The notes under the pieces are model-generated. The model did no database searches and was not told the origin of the DNA. It saw only the letters and a list, made by a program, of their open reading frames with translations. The position numbers and the translations under genes were made by a program. 7,501 nt of DNA from Planctomycetia bacterium (GTDB lineage Bacteria > Planctomycetota > Planctomycetia > Pirellulales > UBA1268): positions 1 to 7,501 of the forward strand of contig RGBY01000121.1 of assembly GCA_009919445.1 (NCBI GenBank). Reading direction: 5' to 3'. The stretch's first letter is position 1; each line of letters begins with the position of its first letter. Shown one piece after another: positions 6,101 to 7,501 of this stretch.

Positions 6101-7501
6101 GGTCAGTTCTTGGGATTCAGCACCGTTCCCCAGGGGAGTGCTGGTGGGCAAACTCCCGCCGGAGCGATGGCCAGCAGAATCGTGGTCAGCGAGGGAGGCC
6201 GTCGGATCAATGTCGGTGCGGCCGTCAGCGATGCCAGCGGGACGCCGCTCGATGTGACGGTGAGCCGCGTTGACGGCCGGGTGGTGACCCTGAGCGGCGC
6301 GATCAACCTTGAGGGAGTTGGTCAACTGCTCTTTGGGGCGGCTGGCAACAGTTTTCGCGTGGCCGATGTGGCTGGTATTCATGTCGGAGCAATTGTCACG
6401 GCGGCCGGTGGTGTAGGCCCCGGCGTGGTGGTGACCAGCGTCGACGCCGACGCCAAGCGGGTAATGGTGTCAGCAGACGTGACGCTCAGCCATGATGACG
6501 ACGTGCAGTTTGGTGTGGTTGGCACGCAGGTCGCTGTCGCTGATGTCAGTGGTGTGGTGCGCGATGCGCCGGTGGCAGCTGCTCCTGGTATTGCAGACGG
6601 TACGTATGTCACTGCGGTCGATCCAGACACCAACACGATCACGCTCTCAAAACGAATCAGTGTTGTCCACGGAAGTAGCCTGTCTGTCGGCAGCGTCGGG
6701 ACAGCGGTGGTTGTTGACGACGTCAGTGGCATTGCTGATGGTGTCTTGGTTACCGGCCTGGGCATTCCTGCGGCAACCCGTGTTGCAGTTGGTGGCGTCG
6801 ATGCTGCGACCAACACAATCACCCTCGACACGTCGGTTAGGCTGGCAGCCGGCGCAACGCTTGGCTTTGGCTCCAGCGGTGTCACTGTCACGCTCAACAC
6901 GGCTGCCTATGACGGCCAGCTTGCCGGCGCCGATATTTCCCTCAATGGCAGTCCAACCGGCCGAAAGGTAGATGCGGTCAGCGGCAGCACGGTGACTCTT
7001 GATGGTACCATCGATGTTGCCGCCGGTGATGTGATCGGTTTTGACTACACCGGCTCACTCAGCACTGATCAGTTTCTTGTTGATGACACCGCCGGCCTGA
7101 CGGTCGGGGCTGAGTTGGCAGGTTCAGCTGGAGCCGTCATTGCCGCCATCGATGCTGCCACCGGACTAGTGACGCTGTCAGCGGCTGAAACAGTGACGTC
7201 AGGCAACGCCCTGCAGTTCGGCTTTGCCGGCACGAGGCTGGTTTTTGACACTGTCGCTGGCATGGATGAGGGCACTCCATTGACCGGTGCGGGGCTCCCA
7301 GCCGGCGTCTTTGTGACATCCGTGGATCAGCCAAATCAAACGGTTACCGTTTCCCAGCCCGTCACGCTCGCGGATGGCGACACCGTCAGCGTTGGATTCT
7401 CGGGAATGGTTGTCAAAGTCGATGACGTCTCGGGTATTACCGAGGACGTTCCAATCACTGGCGTGGCCGGCATTCGGCCCGGCACCCTGGTGGAGGCGAT
7501 C
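3152..7501 (+). CDS. Giant planctomycete extracellular repeat protein with degenerate metalloprotease domain (3' end outside window)
   Basis: One open frame of 1450 codons reaches the right edge without a stop. Function is inferred only as a very large exported surface or adhesin-like protein. Domain order: basic N-terminus (1-38), then LEPRQLLA (39-46); Ig-like beta domain (about 47-196, ITLRFTPGSEIDP); second Ig-like domain (about 197-300, NTVNVYFN); linker with DEPGHRDVP (about 300-396); matrixin-like region (about 397-556, with VREVFDLFSRYAGIRFVE before the active-site helix). The zinc motif is RQIGKVLGLWH (513-523), so only the third His of HExxHxxGxxH remains, and the Met-turn region reads AIFPS (539-543). 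It should be proteolytically inactive. Residues 560-597 (DIDLYAFSL to DTVLSVF) are the first half of a PPC-like domain; the second half does not follow. Instead there are heptads (607-690) and then units of about 59 residues from 713 onward. The only cysteine is C23, before the presumed processing site. ATG 3152 is preferred because it gives the usual short N-terminus before LEPRQLLA; GTG 3071 is the alternative. The Shine-Dalgarno sequence is weak. Confidence 0.93.
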   Translation, partial: MKRLTWPGLIRGLFKGRPRRQACRRRQQHHAAPQPLESLEPRQLLAIDFVSAAVTEGETFFTAQIDQGLIPLAGTLSESPQQITLRFTPGSEIDPDPEALLEGVSIVRSGGRGDGFGGEGSLADIQVSPGVLVVDDLPARNQVVIRFAEPLPDDTYRFTISSTIDQATGAISGLRTVDEQAFRGGGSFSFDVNISLGPQVVAVVPQPVSRAGEGLTNGLTQSRNTVNVYFNAAESLNTTAAETVDFYKLIQVDKGTGEDVTDTMRSPVEVVYDATTHSASLRFAPTDIVDGALYRLEIGGSGILAAPQVIPGIVGDAGSSYDTALATGTIDEAGVVISASIDAESSIPQPGTLPDLRYPNQPGSLDEPGHRDVPIDNSNHGVAELGYEPVSPDSTEIFTVPFNFKTNYGSNTQGNPLSNLMTAEQKLRVREVFDLFSRYAGIRFVETPADGITVALGDTRVISDNTPVGSLEGLSRGSITAGVPSDDALAVINANRDWGESEYGGAFFTAAMRQIGKVLGLWHSYDVPSVLGESLPGEAIFPSDNDLLHLQQLYPRGGTDIDLYAFSLTEAGTVSAETFAARLSDGASTLDTVLSVFSSTSEATARVTGPATTVTGQTATLAGGTATVAGESVTVTAAGGLVAGVEAAVAGQTLVVAGAETTVAGISEVVDGVAARVSGIQANVQALAVTAVGKLASFTAVATEVLQAVTSSTTVFLDDVSVITTGAQFLGRTGVPPNTTVEAIDTLAKSIVLSNPVTLAAGSLVGFSLSDAATVTATRFFMSDSAVASLNAPVSMASEDGYVNNADTVPEGTRVTAVDAATGTVTYSQPITVKRGDQLGFGSTTAQVRLEDVSAIRVGSRLGIADGTAADRDRPVVVGVNEQAGVVTLSRPVTVAAGELLAVDFNPADLETGEVVFSRPVVLRVGTAVGFGYSGAVIGLDDVSAIVVGASVEGVSVSAGTTVTEVNVAEGQVTLSTSVSLAAGQFLGFSTVPQGSAGGQTPAGAMASRIVVSEGGRRINVGAAVSDASGTPLDVTVSRVDGRVVTLSGAINLEGVGQLLFGAAGNSFRVADVAGIHVGAIVTAAGGVGPGVVVTSVDADAKRVMVSADVTLSHDDDVQFGVVGTQVAVADVSGVVRDAPVAAAPGIADGTYVTAVDPDTNTITLSKRISVVHGSSLSVGSVGTAVVVDDVSGIADGVLVTGLGIPAATRVAVGGVDAATNTITLDTSVRLAAGATLGFGSSGVTVTLNTAAYDGQLAGADISLNGSPTGRKVDAVSGSTVTLDGTIDVAAGDVIGFDYTGSLSTDQFLVDDTAGLTVGAELAGSAGAVIAAIDAATGLVTLSAAETVTSGNALQFGFAGTRLVFDTVAGMDEGTPLTGAGLPAGVFVTSVDQPNQTVTVSQPVTLADGDTVSVGFSGMVVKVDDVSGITEDVPITGVAGIRPGTLVEAI
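3266..3289 (+). other. LEPRQLLA motif of planctomycete extracellular proteins
   Basis: Residues 39-46 of the giant protein read LEPRQLLA, after an Arg/Gln/His-rich N-terminus. This LE-x-R-x-LLA pattern within the first 50 or so residues is the signature of the planctomycete extracellular family first described in Rhodopirellula, and is thought to mark exported proteins. No classical hydrophobic signal peptide precedes it. It supports both the start codon choice and the taxonomic guess. The processing site itself cannot be determined from sequence. Confidence 0.85.
4970..5221 (+). repeat. Tandem heptad array, V-x-G-x-x-x-x, about 12 copies
   Basis: Residues 607-690 of the giant protein fall into consecutive seven-residue units, each beginning with V (once L): for example VTGPATT, then VTGQTAT, later VAGQTLV and VAGAETT. 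The first residues are at 607, 614, 621, 628, 635, 642, 649, 656, 663, 670, 677 and 684. Glycine is at position 3 in all but the fifth and the last unit. The phase continues loosely to about 711. At DNA level this is a diverged 21-base period starting mostly GTC or GTT. The array lies directly between the truncated PPC-like half domain and the 59-residue units. The regular V/G spacing suits a thin repetitive rod or linker; no known family is recognised. Confidence 0.75.
5288..7501 (+). repeat. Tandem beta-repeat units of about 59 residues (at least 12, continuing beyond the window)
   Basis: From residue 713 the protein is built of units of the form V-x-V-(D/A)-D-V-S-G-I, then (G/A)-x-x-(V/L)-x-G-x-G-I-x-x-G-T-x-V, then (A/S)-V-D, then T-(V/I)-T-L-S-x-x-V-T-L-A-x-G, then LGFG. 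Well-phased units start at 6164, 6347, 6524, 6701, 6881, 7055, 7232 and 7406 (lengths 61, 59, 59, 60, 58, 59 and 58 residues). Earlier, less regular units begin near 5288, 5462, 5681 and 5936, some with insertions. The copies are strongly diverged in DNA. Units of this kind, with short beta strands and G-T-x-V-x-x-V-D turns, resemble those in phage tail-fibre and bacterial surface proteins. A stalk or binding role is inferred. Confidence 0.85.

Noticed and set aside
4840..6900. Several minus-strand Thr/Ala/Pro/Val-rich frames opposite the heptads and beta-repeats
   Set aside because: They mirror the codon periodicity of the plus-strand repeats; low-complexity composition and lack of starts with ribosome sites mark them as antisense shadows.

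Overview
The window looks like a planctomycete genome (Pirellulales/Rhodopirellula type), or an assembly of one. The clearest sign is a very large secreted-type protein beginning at 3152. It opens with a short basic N-terminus followed by the LEPRQLLA motif, which is characteristic of planctomycete extracellular proteins. The Cys-poor, Thr/Val/Gly-rich beta repeat architecture and the moderately high GC content agree with this. The assignment rests on these signatures and not on a database search.

Layout. (1) Positions 1-545, minus strand, carry a phage DNA-packaging module. It consists of a complete P27-family small terminase subunit (93-545) and the first 37 codons of the large subunit, which starts inside the terS end and runs off the left edge. 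(2) A junction lies between about 546 and 569. The phage gene abuts, almost without a gap, the open reading frame of an unrelated giant surface protein that lacks its beginning. (3) Positions 569-2779, plus strand, are an internal piece of such a giant protein: beta-helix coils interrupted by one beta-repeat unit, then four complete and one incomplete fibronectin type III (fn3) domains. The fifth fn3 domain is broken by an apparent frameshift, and its end can be read in another frame up to 2934. This is best viewed as a decayed gene remnant. (4) Positions 2935-3151 hold no gene. The stretch 2860-2973 can fold into three consecutive hairpins. (5) From 3152 to the right edge runs one uninterrupted frame of 1450 codons, the dominant feature of the window.

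The 3152 protein has a planctomycete export/anchor-type N-terminus, two Ig-like beta domains, a matrixin-like metalloprotease domain whose zinc site has been destroyed (RQxxKxxGxxH in place of HExxHxxGxxH), and half of a PPC-like domain. After the half domain come about 12 tandem heptads (V-x-G-x-x-x-x) and then at least 12 beta-repeat units of about 59 residues that continue beyond the window. A related unit occurs in the upstream fragment, so the two surface-protein pieces probably belong to one family. The terminase genes are functionally unrelated, and their presence reports on a rearrangement, prophage remnant or assembly join.
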